Shown piece by piece: positions 8,463 through 17,034 of a stretch of DNA of 64,000 nucleotides. The notes under the pieces were generated by a model. The model ran no database searches and was not told the DNA's origin. It was given only the letters and a program-made list of their open reading frames with translations. The position numbers and the translations under genes are program-made. Numbering within the stretch: the first letter of the stretch is position 1; the number at the start of each line of letters is the position of its first letter. Source of the stretch: Bacteroidota bacterium (GTDB lineage Bacteria > Bacteroidota > Bacteroidia > Chitinophagales > Saprospiraceae); contig WGNL01000020.1 of the NCBI GenBank assembly GCA_016124585.1, forward strand, positions 1-64,000, read 5' to 3'.

Positions 8463-11400
8463 CTACGTCTCTTTCATTTCCGTCCCTTCATTTTTGATAT
8501 TCCGTCTTTCCCTTCTATAAACCACCCGCAACATTGTCGGCAGCACAATCAAAAGTAGTGGCAGCGCCAATACCAAGCCACCTATCACGGCAATGGCCAG
8601 TGGCTGGTGCATCTGAGCACCCGTGCCGATTCCGAGGGCCAATGGCATCAGCGCGATAATTGCTCCTGACGCCGTCATCAATTTCGGGCGAAGGCGGGCG
8701 GCAATGCTGTAGTTCAGCGCCTCGTCCACGGTGTGGTTTTCAAGTACCATCTGGAACTGCTGAAAGGTGAAAATGGAGTTTTCGGCAATGATGCCCACTA
8801 TCATGATGATACCCGTGTAGCTCCCCACATTGAGCGGGGTATGCGTGAAGTACAGGGCAAGGTAACAGCCGGCCACCCCCAGTATTGAAAGGAAAATAAT
8901 TACCAGTGCCACCCGCAAATTACGGAACAAAACCAGCAGCACCGTGAACACCAGCAGGCTCGCCAAAATCAAAATGGTCAGCAATTCCTGAAAGCTTTTC
9001 TGTTGCTCCGCAAAGGAACCACCGTACTCGATGCGGTAGCCTTGCGGCAGGGCGATTTCGCTTTTCACTCGCTGTTGGATGTCCTTCATCACGCTGCCCA
9101 AGTCACGGCCATTGAGGCGGGCGGTGACGGCGGTGATGAGTTGCAGGTTCTCCCGTTCGATTTCCGCCACACCTTTTTCCACCTTGGTTTTGGTCAGTAA
9201 ATGCAGCGGAACAAGACTGCCGTCAGGTAGGAAAATTTTGGCGTTCTTCAGCCTGTCCAATGAGTTGTCGAGGTAGCCGGGGTACATCATCCGCACGTCA
9301 ATCATCTGCTCCTGTTCCTTCAATTTGCCCACTACCACACCCTGTGTACGGGTTTCGAGTTGGAATTGCAAGTCGGCGGGCGTCAGCCCAAAGCGGTAGA
9401 GGTTCGCCTCGTCGGGCAAGTAGCTGATGTTCGGCCCGGCGATGACAATACCGTCGAAGGCATCCGCCGTACCGGGCGTTTCTTCCACGATTTTGTTCAC
9501 CTGCTTTGCAATGGAATGCACCTTCTGCGGGTCGTTCCCGAAGACCTTCACCTCGATGGGCTGCACCGAACTCATCAGGTCGCCGAGCATGTCGCCGATA
9601 ACCTGGCCGAAGTCCACAATCAGTACGGGCAGGCTGCTTTCGATGTGCTGCCGGATGTCGTCAATCACTTCGTCGGTGGTGTGCTTTCTATCTTTTTTCA
9701 GGTTGATGAGGTAGTCCCCCCGGCTCGGCTCGGTGATGAAAAAGCCCATCTGAGTGCCAGTCCGGCGATTGTAGGATTCCACGTCGGGGTTGGCTGCCAC
9801 GATGGCGTCCACTTCGTCCAGCATCCGATTGGTTTCCTCAATGGACGTTCCAGGGGGCGAATCGTAATCCAACACGATGGTTCCTTCGTCCATTTCCGGC
9901 AGGAAGCCCGTCTCTAACCTTGGAAAAACCAAAACAATCGCCACCACCAGACCTGTCACGAACAACAAGCTGAGCCAGGGTTTTTTGATGAAAAAAGAAA
10001 CCCAGCGCCGCTCATGGACACCGTGAGGCTCGGCTGTTTTTTTGTTTTTTCTGAAAGAAAGCAACTGGTAAATGACGGGCAGCCCGATGGCCGCCGACAG
10101 GAACGAACAGGCCAGGGCCAGTATCATCGTGTAGGCCAATACCTTGAAATACGCCCCCGCCACGCCGCTCATCAGCGAGAAGGGGATGAAAATGACCAGC
10201 GTGCTCAACGACGACCCGATCAGCACGGGCAGCAGCAGCACCATCGCTTTGTGTACAGCCTCCACTGCACCCGCTTCGGGGTGCTCCTCCTGGATGCGGT
10301 GTATCTGTTCCACCACCACGATGGCGTCGTCAATCATCAAGCCGATGGCGGCGGCGATGGCACCCAGCGTCATGATGTTCAAGGTGTAGCCAACGGCGTA
10401 GAGCGCAATCATCGTCAGTCCCAGCGTTAGCGGGATGATGAGCAAAATGGTCAAACTCGCCTTGAACGAGCGGAGGAAAAGGATGGTGATAAGGATGGCC
10501 AAACCAAGGCCGAGCAGCAGCGCATCCTGCACGCTTTTGATGCTGTCGTCCACGAACTCAGACTGCTGGTAAATGGGTTTCAGTTCCACACCCTTCGGTA
10601 ACAGTTGTTGCAGTTCAGGCAGCTTCGCATCAATGTTCTTAGCCAAGGTGGCAAGGTCGCCGTCTGGTTGTTTCAAAATATTGACCAATACGCCCTCGCT
10701 TCCGTTGGCATTGATTTTTATGTACTCCACTTTCTCTGCAATGCGCAATGTGGCGACATCTTTCAACAAGACCGTCCGCACCCCGTCATTGCGGAGCACC
10801 AGCGTTTGCAGGTCGTCCAGTTCGTCCAGGCCTGCGTCCGTGAGGGTGAGGTAGAGGCGGCGGTAGTCGTTCAGGTAGCCGTTGGAGCTAATGAACCCAG
10901 TCTGTCCCAAGGCAGCAGCAACCATCTGCGGGGTGATGCCGAGTGCGGCCATTTTGTCCTCCAACAGTTCGACATGGTATTCCTTTTCCTTGCCGCCCTG
11001 CACCTGTACGCCGCCCACGCCTTCTATTTGGGAGAAAAAAGGCTTGACAGTCAAGGCTGCAAGTTTTTTCAACTCGATCAGGCTTTTGTCCTTCCCTTCT
11101 AGCGAATAGCCGAAAACGGGCAAAATGGCAGGGTTCATCCTCGCCACGGTAATCTGCACATCGGGTGGCAGGGTGTTCCGTATTTCGGCGATTTTGCTTT
11201 CCACCAACTGCTGGGTGAGGAAGATATTGGCTTTCCAATCAAGTAGGATGTTCAGTTCGCTGCTTCCGCGGCTTGTCGTGCTGCGAATGGTGCGGGTGCC
11301 CGGCACTTCCCGAATGGCTTGTTCAAGTGGCTTAGTAACGGCGATCATCATCAGGTCAACGGGCTGCTCACCGTTGTCGGCAATGATCTTGATTTTGGGG

Positions 11401-11516
11401 AACGTGATTTCTGGGAACAATGAAATCTGCAACTGCTGGAATGCATAGCCAGCACCCAACAGCACCACAAGGATGAAGAAGAGGATGGGGGTTCTGTATT
11501 TTTGGAAGAAGGTCAT
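8463..11516 (-). CDS. RND efflux transporter permease (AcrB/MdtB type)
   Basis: The 1017-residue product has the full RND plan: a first transmembrane helix, a large periplasmic porter loop (about 35-330), helices 2-6, a second loop (about 540-850), and helices 8-12. The proton-relay helix 4 carries GLMIDDAIVVVEQ with paired Asp residues. It would drive proton-coupled export of drugs, lipophiles or metals across the envelope with an adaptor and outer-membrane channel. The subfamily looks closer to the hydrophobe exporters than to CusA metal pumps, but the substrate cannot be read from sequence. Its ATG overlaps the adaptor stop by 4 bases, so the two are translationally coupled. It is the last gene of the operon. 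Confidence 0.93.
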   Translation of the reverse strand: MTFFQKYRTPILFFILVVLLGAGYAFQQLQISLFPEITFPKIKIIADNGEQPVDLMMIAVTKPLEQAIREVPGTRTIRSTTSRGSSELNILLDWKANIFLTQQLVESKIAEIRNTLPPDVQITVARMNPAILPVFGYSLEGKDKSLIELKKLAALTVKPFFSQIEGVGGVQVQGGKEKEYHVELLEDKMAALGITPQMVAAALGQTGFISSNGYLNDYRRLYLTLTDAGLDELDDLQTLVLRNDGVRTVLLKDVATLRIAEKVEYIKINANGSEGVLVNILKQPDGDLATLAKNIDAKLPELQQLLPKGVELKPIYQQSEFVDDSIKSVQDALLLGLGLAILITILFLRSFKASLTILLIIPLTLGLTMIALYAVGYTLNIMTLGAIAAAIGLMIDDAIVVVEQIHRIQEEHPEAGAVEAVHKAMVLLLPVLIGSSLSTLVIFIPFSLMSGVAGAYFKVLAYTMILALACSFLSAAIGLPVIYQLLSFRKNKKTAEPHGVHERRWVSFFIKKPWLSLLFVTGLVVAIVLVFPRLETGFLPEMDEGTIVLDYDSPPGTSIEETNRMLDEVDAIVAANPDVESYNRRTGTQMGFFITEPSRGDYLINLKKDRKHTTDEVIDDIRQHIESSLPVLIVDFGQVIGDMLGDLMSSVQPIEVKVFGNDPQKVHSIAKQVNKIVEETPGTADAFDGIVIAGPNISYLPDEANLYRFGLTPADLQFQLETRTQGVVVGKLKEQEQMIDVRMMYPGYLDNSLDRLKNAKIFLPDGSLVPLHLLTKTKVEKGVAEIERENLQLITAVTARLNGRDLGSVMKDIQQRVKSEIALPQGYRIEYGGSFAEQQKSFQELLTILILASLLVFTVLLVLFRNLRVALVIIFLSILGVAGCYLALYFTHTPLNVGSYTGIIMIVGIIAENSIFTFQQFQMVLENHTVDEALNYSIAARLRPKLMTASGAIIALMPLALGIGTGAQMHQPLAIAVIGGLVLALPLLLIVLPTMLRVVYRRERRNIKNEGTEMKET

Positions 11517-12457
11517 TGTTCCCGGGATTTTATTTTGACCAGTGCCGTGTCCTCAAGCCCATAGTTCCCTTCCGTCAAAATACGGTCTTCCGCTGAAAAA
11601 ACGGGCGATTTCACCTGCACGGTTTCACCTGCCGTCAGGCCCAAGGTCACGGGAACCTTTACCGCTGTGCTGTCGTCAAGGAGTTTCATCACCCAAAATT
11701 CATCCATCGTTTCATTCGATAAAATTGCAGATTTTGGCAGCACGGTCGCTTTTGCAGAACCCTCCGTCTGAACAATGATAGAAACGTTCAGCCCTTCCGG
11801 CAAGGCCACTGGTTTCAGGGGTTTCACCAAAAAGGTCTGCGTCTGTGAGGTGATGGTAGCAGTGTTGAGGTTTTCGGTAATGCGGCCCGGAATTCGGGTT
11901 TTGTCGGGCAGCTCGATGGTACAGTTGGTGCCTATCTTCACAAATTGGTTGAACTCGTAAGGCACGCTCAGTCGGAATCCAATCTTATCGCTCAGGGCAA
12001 TCGTGCAAAGGGTGGCACCTTCTGCCACAAATTCCCCCTGCCGCTGGTCAAGGCTGAGTATGACCCCGCCCGCCGGGGCATGCACGCTCACAACGCCCAT
12101 CTTGGCGAGGTCGCTTTTTCTCAATTCAGCGTCGGAGTTGATGGCCCGGTGCTCCCGGGTTTCGAGGGTAAAAAGCGTTTGGCCGTTTACCACTTTTTCG
12201 CCCACTTCCTTTGGAGAGCGGAGGAGGTAGCCCGCAATCGGTGCAGCCAGTTTGTTGTTTTCGGGATAAAACGTGGTGGCGGGAAAACGCTCCTCCTGCC
12301 GGATGTCTTGAACGGTTACGGCGGTGGTGTCCACCAATGTTTTAGGTGGTGGTGTTTCTTCAGGGGTGTCTGAGGTTTGACCATTTCCGCAAGCCGAAAT
12401 CAGCAGCAACGAGGTGAAAAACAACAGGGGCTGTATGTTTGGAAATCTGTTTCTCAT
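11513..12457 (-). CDS. RND periplasmic adaptor subunit (HlyD/AcrA family), lipoprotein
   Basis: The 314-residue product begins at ATG 12457; a longer frame would use TTG at 12472. It has a lipoprotein signal peptide with lipobox LISAC (Cys at about residue 22), a lipoyl/barrel-sandwich region (about 60-150) with a short helical hairpin, a beta-barrel domain (about 160-230) and a membrane-proximal domain. It links the RND pump to the outer-membrane channel. It is shorter than AcrA (about 397 residues) because the alpha-hairpin is reduced, as in many Bacteroidota adaptors. The TolC-like gene ends 2 bases upstream and the RND gene overlaps it by 4. Confidence 0.88.
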   Translation of the reverse strand: MRNRFPNIQPLLFFTSLLLISACGNGQTSDTPEETPPPKTLVDTTAVTVQDIRQEERFPATTFYPENNKLAAPIAGYLLRSPKEVGEKVVNGQTLFTLETREHRAINSDAELRKSDLAKMGVVSVHAPAGGVILSLDQRQGEFVAEGATLCTIALSDKIGFRLSVPYEFNQFVKIGTNCTIELPDKTRIPGRITENLNTATITSQTQTFLVKPLKPVALPEGLNVSIIVQTEGSAKATVLPKSAILSNETMDEFWVMKLLDDSTAVKVPVTLGLTAGETVQVKSPVFSAEDRILTEGNYGLEDTALVKIKSREQ

Positions 12458-12459
12458 AG

Positions 12460-13746
12460 TTACCAATTCCAATAATTATAGTCGTTCACGAGCAGCAGCC
12501 TAGACGTTTTCAACGAAATGAAATCCGCCTGCGCTGTGGCAAACGACTTGATGGTGTTCATGTAGTCGTTCACCGAAAGCTCCCCTTGTGCGATGCGCTC
12601 CCGGTAAAATTTCAGCAAGGTATCGTAATCAGAAACTTGGCGTTGCAGGGCGGCGATTTTGTCATCCAAAAGGCGAATCTGTTGCAAAGCCATAAGCCGC
12701 TGCTGCTGCACCTGCCGGGTCTGATATTCCCGCTGCGACCTGCTGGTCATCTGTCGGAGCTGGGTCTGTTGGCGGGTCAGGTCGCGTTGGTTGCCATCGA
12801 ACAGTGTCATCGAGAAATTGACGCCGACACTGAAGCCAAACTTCTTGTAAATATCGTTGAGCCTGATGGCATTCACACCGTAGTTGGCGAAGGCCGATAA
12901 CTGCGGACGATATTTCAGTTCCGAAAGCTGCTGTTCGCTTTGCGCCAGCAGACTATCCAATTGATAGGTTTTTAGGAAGTTGGACAAGCCAATCGTATCG
13001 GCGTTCAGCGTGATTTCTGGCTGCTGGAGTTCGATTTGGCTAGTGTCAACCTTGCCACTGAGCAGGTTGAGCGTTGACAAGTTTTGCCGATAGGCGATCT
13101 GATAATCCTGCAAGGCGATTTGTTGGTTGCTTTTTTCAATGGTAAAAAACAACACATCGGACTGCGAAAGGATGGCGTTTTCAGCAAAAGTGCGCACCAG
13201 TTTTTCCTGCTCCGACAGCAGGTCGAGGAGGCGCTGCGTGGTGGCTGTCCGTTCCAGGTTTTGCCAAGTCAAAATATATTGCTCTGTGACCTGCCGGGCG
13301 AGGTCATGCTGCGAGAGCAAGGTGTTTTGGCGGTAAAGCTGTTGGTTGATGAGGCTGTTCACTACCTGCGCCTCCACGTTCGGCCGGGTGAGCAGCGGCA
13401 TGTTCACGTTTAGTTGGCCAGAGTAAAGTTGGCCGTTTGTAATGGCCTCATCGTAACTAACCCCTTCTACAACTGGGGCATAGAGAAAATTGGCGGTAGT
13501 GGTGATTTCGGGCAGGTTATTGGCTGCTTTGGCCTTGTCCACCTCCAAAACTGCAATGGCGGTAAGGTTTTCATTCTCCACAACGATAGGGTTGACGGCC
13601 TGTGCTGCTGTGAGGTAGGCTTGCAGGTTTTGCGCCTGCATTTTTCCACCGAAAAAAACAAGGAAAACTAGAAGGGGAAGAAAACGGTCTATCGCAGGCA
13701 TCAAATATTTAGGTTGGTCATAGGAATTTTGGATCAGCTTTATCAT
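12460..13746 (-). CDS. TolC family outer-membrane efflux channel
   Basis: The 428-residue product is a TolC/OEP-family protein: a signal peptide ending near MQAQ (residue 38), then long amphipathic helices rich in Gln and Leu (about 100-240 and 300-420) arranged as two tandem repeats. The ATG at 13746 overlaps the stop of the YncE-like gene by 4 bases. An internal Met at residue 16 would place the signal peptide closer to the N-terminus and is an alternative start. It should form the trimeric outer-membrane exit duct for the RND pump encoded downstream. Confidence 0.9.
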   Translation of the reverse strand: MIKLIQNSYDQPKYLMPAIDRFLPLLVFLVFFGGKMQAQNLQAYLTAAQAVNPIVVENENLTAIAVLEVDKAKAANNLPEITTTANFLYAPVVEGVSYDEAITNGQLYSGQLNVNMPLLTRPNVEAQVVNSLINQQLYRQNTLLSQHDLARQVTEQYILTWQNLERTATTQRLLDLLSEQEKLVRTFAENAILSQSDVLFFTIEKSNQQIALQDYQIAYRQNLSTLNLLSGKVDTSQIELQQPEITLNADTIGLSNFLKTYQLDSLLAQSEQQLSELKYRPQLSAFANYGVNAIRLNDIYKKFGFSVGVNFSMTLFDGNQRDLTRQQTQLRQMTSRSQREYQTRQVQQQRLMALQQIRLLDDKIAALQRQVSDYDTLLKFYRERIAQGELSVNDYMNTIKSFATAQADFISLKTSRLLLVNDYNYWNW

Positions 13747-14762
13747 TGCTCCTCTGTCACCTCCAGCAACAAGAAGCTGCCCGGTTTGGCGACTGGTCTG
13801 CCATTCGGGCCGGGCTTGTACTCAAAATCAGCAGTTGGCAAATAAAGCCGATGCGTTTTATGGTCAAGGGCAATGGTGCGGGCACCACGCTGGGTCGCCA
13901 AAGTTTGAATCACCTTGCAACTGGCACCAGAGGCATCCACCACCGTTACCGAACCTGTTCCATTGGAACTGAAGGCCCGGTGGGTTTGAGGGTCGTAAGC
14001 GCCGCCGTCCGTGCCTTCGCCGATGGGCAGTATCTGAAGCACTTTTCCCGACTTGGCGTCCATCACCACCATTTTTTCATCGCAAACGGAAAACAGTCGC
14101 TGGTTTTCAGCATCGTAGGCCAATCCTGTTGGCTCCTCGCCGGGGGCGGTCGGCCAGTTCTGCTCCACTTTCAGCGTCGTGGCATTGATGACGGCCACTT
14201 CGCTCTTGTCTTCAATGTTGACGTAAACCCTGCCCCTGCCGTCCGACACGCCAAATTCAGCTTCGCCGTCGAGCGGGATGTTCGCCAACACCTTGTCTGT
14301 GGTCGGGTCAATGACTGTTGCACTAGCACCATTGTGATTGAAAGCGAAAATATGGCGGGAAAATGGGTCGTAGAGAATGGCGTCAGGGTTGGCGCCTGTA
14401 GCTTTTATTTTTCCCAAAACCGCCAATGTTTTCAGGTCAAAGACCGTCACGGAAGTGTCCCTGCCGTTGGTAATAAAACCCTTGTTCACCTCCGGCGCAA
14501 AGGCGATGCCATGAACACCGTTCTGGTTTTGGATTGCCCCTACCTGCTTTCCGGTCACAAGGTCAACCACCTGCACCTGCGTACCGTGTGAAACGAAGAG
14601 GCGCTGTGTAGGTTCATCCACGATGAGGTAATCCCAAAAACCCTCTCCTTCGAGCGGGAGGCGACGGGCGATTTTGTAGCCAGCTTGGGCAGTGCTGTGC
14701 TGCATGTGGGAGCAGCTGACCATTGTCAGTAGGGCGAAGAAAAACAAGGGTGCTTTTTTCAT
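13743..14762 (-). CDS. YncE-like beta-propeller lipoprotein
   Basis: The 339-residue product starts at ATG 14762, giving MKKAP, a hydrophobic stretch and lipobox TMVSC. The rest is a run of YVTN/NHL-like blades (motifs such as DPTTDKVLANIPL, DAKSGKVLQILPI, DYLIVDEPTQRLF), consistent with a seven-bladed propeller. Such proteins are periplasmic or surface binding scaffolds rather than enzymes, and no catalytic motif is visible. It is the first gene of the operon and overlaps the TolC-like gene by 4 bases, so it is made together with the efflux system and may sense or hold its substrate; that role is inference. Confidence 0.85.
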   Translation of the reverse strand: MKKAPLFFFALLTMVSCSHMQHSTAQAGYKIARRLPLEGEGFWDYLIVDEPTQRLFVSHGTQVQVVDLVTGKQVGAIQNQNGVHGIAFAPEVNKGFITNGRDTSVTVFDLKTLAVLGKIKATGANPDAILYDPFSRHIFAFNHNGASATVIDPTTDKVLANIPLDGEAEFGVSDGRGRVYVNIEDKSEVAVINATTLKVEQNWPTAPGEEPTGLAYDAENQRLFSVCDEKMVVMDAKSGKVLQILPIGEGTDGGAYDPQTHRAFSSNGTGSVTVVDASGASCKVIQTLATQRGARTIALDHKTHRLYLPTADFEYKPGPNGRPVAKPGSFLLLEVTEEQ

Positions 14763-14830
14763 GTCAGGTTCAATTTTTCGGAAAAGATAGGTGTAACTCA
14801 AATCCCGAAAATCGGTGTCTTGCAGCTTTG

Positions 14831-14870
14831 GAGAAAAAGACGACAGCCCGCATTGGACTGTCGTTCTTTT
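14831..14870 (-). terminator. Terminator of the PepSY-like lipoprotein gene
   Basis: Stem ACGACAG at 14840-14846 with CTGTCGT at 14858-14864. Read on the minus strand it is followed by a T-rich run (CTTTTTCT). It lies about 25 bases after the stop at 14890 and separates this gene from the RND operon. Confidence 0.8.
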
Positions 14871-14889
14871 CCCTGGTTATGAAGACCAT

Positions 14890-15351
14890 TTAATCCTTGT
14901 CGTCTTCCTCCTTTTCCGTTTTCTGCTTGATGACCGACCCGTCGGCCCCAAATAGCACCTCAATGGTTGTTTCACCTTTTTCTATTTCCACTTCGTAAGC
15001 GGTGGCCAGTTCGGCGGTCTGCACTAAGGATGCTTCTTCCATTTTGTAACCTGCAAACTGTGAAGCGATAGCGTCTTTCACGGCCTGTGGCAGGTCGGCG
15101 GTCTTGATTTCGGTCTCGGTTTCCAGCCAAGTGCCGTCATTGCTGAAATTGGCGGACATTTCCTTGCCGTCCTTCTTGAACTCAGCTTCCCATTCGTTTT
15201 CGTCCTCCCTGTCCCATTTTGCTTTTTGCACGGTCGGGAACTTGGCTTTGAAAGCGGCCTGAACGGCTGCTGGTGCTGCCTTTTTGCCCTGTGCGCAGGA
15301 GGTGGAAAGGATGCCAAAACTGAGCACAGTGACCAACATTAGATACTTCAT
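14890..15351 (-). CDS. PepSY-like domain protein, secreted
   Basis: The 153-residue product starts at ATG 15351 with signal peptide MKYLMLVTVLSFGILSTSCA, where Cys could be a lipobox cysteine. Two short related modules follow (about 30-85 and 90-140), each with the pattern of the PepSY-like (BLIP-like) family: a helix with AVKDAIASQF followed by strands such as AYEVEIEKGETTIEVLF. The C-terminus is very acidic. The family binds other proteins or peptides in the periplasm; its partner is unknown. The gene is related to the neighbour at 15477, suggesting duplication. It has its own upstream element shared with the sigma-factor gene (15390-15424). Confidence 0.8.
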   Translation of the reverse strand: MKYLMLVTVLSFGILSTSCAQGKKAAPAAVQAAFKAKFPTVQKAKWDREDENEWEAEFKKDGKEMSANFSNDGTWLETETEIKTADLPQAVKDAIASQFAGYKMEEASLVQTAELATAYEVEIEKGETTIEVLFGADGSVIKQKTEKEEDDKD

Positions 15352-15389
15352 GATGTCGTTTTTGATGAATGAAAATGATTTTGATGGGG

Positions 15390-15424
15390 CAAAGATGTGG
15401 GGCGATTCTGGAGGAAATTTGGAG
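15390..15424 (-). promoter_or_regulatory. 35-bp element shared with the sigma-factor upstream region
   Basis: On the minus strand it reads CTCCAAATT, two variable bases, CTCCAGAATC, one variable base, CCCC and so on to CTTT, and aligns without gaps to 22134-22168 with about 29 of 35 bases identical. It ends 38 bases before the start codon of the PepSY-like gene. It overlaps one arm of an 11-bp inverted repeat (15411-15421 with 15450-15460). It may be a promoter or a regulator site. Confidence 0.55.
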
Positions 15425-15476
15425 TTGAGATAGAATTGCAGAAAAATATCAAATTTCCTCTTGATTTTTTTCAAAA

Positions 15477-15959
15477 TCAGCACTCCCCATCCAAGGCCAC
15501 CTGCTCCAGCAAAACCCCCATCGGGTCGAAGATGAAGTCCATTCGCACGTTGCCTTTTTTCATCTCCACTTCGTATTTGACGGCTCCGCTCGCTAGGTTC
15601 ACAATCTTGGCGTAGTTGAGCTGCGTGTAGTCGGAGTAGTTAGCAGCCAACTTGTCCTTCACGGGCATGGGCAGTTTGTCCACTAGGATTTCCGTCTCCT
15701 CTTCCGTGCGGATACCAGACGCATTGAACAGGGCTGAAGTCTGCGCATTGTTGAAGGAAAAAGTGGCTTCGTAGCTGCCGTTTTCCAAGAACCAGTCAAT
15801 CGTACTCACGCCGGGATAGGCGTTGTGCAACGAGGTGATGACGGCTGCTGGCACGTCGGCTTCCTTGATTTGGTCGGGGTCAGTACAGTTGGTTTTGGCT
15901 TTTTTGCAAGCAAAAAATGCGAGCAGGGGCAGGGCGAAAAGCAGAATTGATTTTTTCAT
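15477..15959 (-). CDS. PepSY-like domain lipoprotein
   Basis: The 160-residue product starts at ATG 15959 with MKKSILLFALPLL and lipobox AFFAC. It has the two-module PepSY-like plan of the gene at 14890, with the same motif order (AVITSLHNAYPG, then PVKDKLAANYSDYTQ, then KYEVEMKKGNVRMDFIF). It should be anchored to the outer or inner membrane facing the periplasm. It lies in a minus-strand series with the TonB receptor and the DUF4249 gene, separated from the latter by a 17-bp inverted repeat. The function is unknown; a protein-binding or chaperone role is an inference from the family. Confidence 0.82.
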   Translation of the reverse strand: MKKSILLFALPLLAFFACKKAKTNCTDPDQIKEADVPAAVITSLHNAYPGVSTIDWFLENGSYEATFSFNNAQTSALFNASGIRTEEETEILVDKLPMPVKDKLAANYSDYTQLNYAKIVNLASGAVKYEVEMKKGNVRMDFIFDPMGVLLEQVALDGEC

Positions 15960-15967
15960 TTTCAATG

Positions 15968-16022
15968 TTTTTGCTGTTGGCTTTTGGCCGTTAGCTATTA
16001 GCAGGAAAGCCAACAGCAAAAA
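15968..16022. repeat. Perfect 17-bp inverted repeat with TGTTGGC words
   Basis: TTTTTGCTGTTGGCTTT at 15968-15984 pairs perfectly with its reverse complement at 16006-16022 around a 21-base loop. It fills the gap between the DUF4249 stop and the start of the PepSY-like gene at 15959. It belongs with the related elements at 16957, 19821 and 22171. Confidence 0.9.
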
Positions 16023-16037
16023 GCCAACAGCTATTAA

Positions 16038-16940
16038 TTATTCTGGAAAAACAAATGGCAGGAACTGGCTCCGCACCCGGTTGCCGAAGAAGCCGATGGC
16101 GGCCTTGCCGAACTGACCGTCCTTGAGGAAAACAGGTTCGACAAAGGGGTTAAGCTGTGCCAGTTTCTGACGGTCTATCTGGTCGAGGAAATCGGCGGAA
16201 ACGGCGTCCAGCGACTCAATGCCCACGGTCACCTCAAGCCCCAGTGTGTGAGAGTAGGCTGGCTCGATGATAATTTGAATCTGCTGCCCGTCAAGGTTCT
16301 GGTCATTGTAAACGGAGCGGCCAAGTTCCACCACCTGGATGGTATCGGTGCCGAGGCAGGTGTTGAAATCGTGCAGCTTAACGCCGCTGTGCTTGCCCGT
16401 CGTGTCCACCTGCGTGTTCATCACAAAACGGTAGAAATCGGCCCGGCCCGGCTGGTCGTGGAAATAGACGATGACGCCCTCGTGCTCCCCGTAAATATCG
16501 TTGAAAGCGGCGGTGTAGCTCACACTGTCAACCTGCGCAGCGACGACATCCGTGGTGGTGGAGGCCGTGTAGGTCTGGCCATTGAGAGTTATCGAAAGCT
16601 GGTAGGTTTTGTCCGATTTTGTGAGTTCGCTGCCTTTGTAATAATATTTGAACTGGCAGCTCTCCCTGTCAAAAAGGCTGTCCGCCTGCAAATGGTCGGT
16701 GACGTCGCCATCGGTTATTTCCACCAAGGCATCCCTAATGAAAAGGTCTTCGGGGAGGTGCGGCCCGGTCAGGAAGGCCACCGAGCGGTCGAGGTACAGG
16801 AACGGCACGGTGCCGGGTTCGAGCAGGCATTGAATGCTGGGTTTTTCATCGTATGCCGGCTGCGGTATGGTGATGTTCTTCGTGCATGATGCAAGCACCA
16901 AGACGGAGAATATGGAAGCTGAAAACAGGATATTTTTCAT
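16038..16940 (-). CDS. DUF4249 domain lipoprotein
   Basis: The 300-residue product has a lipoprotein signal peptide (MKNILFSASIFSVLVLASC). Its body, from the PQPAYDEKPSIQCLLEPG region to the C-terminus, matches the DUF4249 family of Bacteroidota. In this phylum the gene commonly follows a TonB-dependent receptor with an N-terminal carboxypeptidase-like domain, and that is the arrangement here (receptor at 17035-19338). It is probably a surface lipoprotein that works with the receptor, but no substrate is known. Confidence 0.85.
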   Translation of the reverse strand: MKNILFSASIFSVLVLASCTKNITIPQPAYDEKPSIQCLLEPGTVPFLYLDRSVAFLTGPHLPEDLFIRDALVEITDGDVTDHLQADSLFDRESCQFKYYYKGSELTKSDKTYQLSITLNGQTYTASTTTDVVAAQVDSVSYTAAFNDIYGEHEGVIVYFHDQPGRADFYRFVMNTQVDTTGKHSGVKLHDFNTCLGTDTIQVVELGRSVYNDQNLDGQQIQIIIEPAYSHTLGLEVTVGIESLDAVSADFLDQIDRQKLAQLNPFVEPVFLKDGQFGKAAIGFFGNRVRSQFLPFVFPE

Positions 16941-16956
16941 TGTGATTTGGCTGTTG

Positions 16957-17023
16957 GCTTTTTGCTATTGGTTGTTGGCTTTTCGCAGCGACTGCAAATG
17001 GCTAAAGGCCAATAGCCAAAAGC
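16957..17023. repeat. Inverted repeat built from TGTTGGC/TATTGGC words
   Basis: Arm 16957-16971 (GCTTTTTGCTATTGG) pairs with 17009-17023 (CCAATAGCCAAAAGC) with one mismatch. The flanks hold further TGTTGGC copies. It lies between the receptor stop and the DUF4249 start. Confidence 0.85.
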
Positions 17024-17034
17024 ATGATTGATTA

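Noticed and set aside
8063-8558. Two short plus-strand ORFs (67 and 72 codons)
   Set aside because: No homology is recognised, no promoter or leader is seen, and the second overlaps the end of the RND gene.
13746-14591. 281-codon open frame on the plus strand
   Set aside because: It is antisense to the YncE-like gene, which is part of an overlapping operon.
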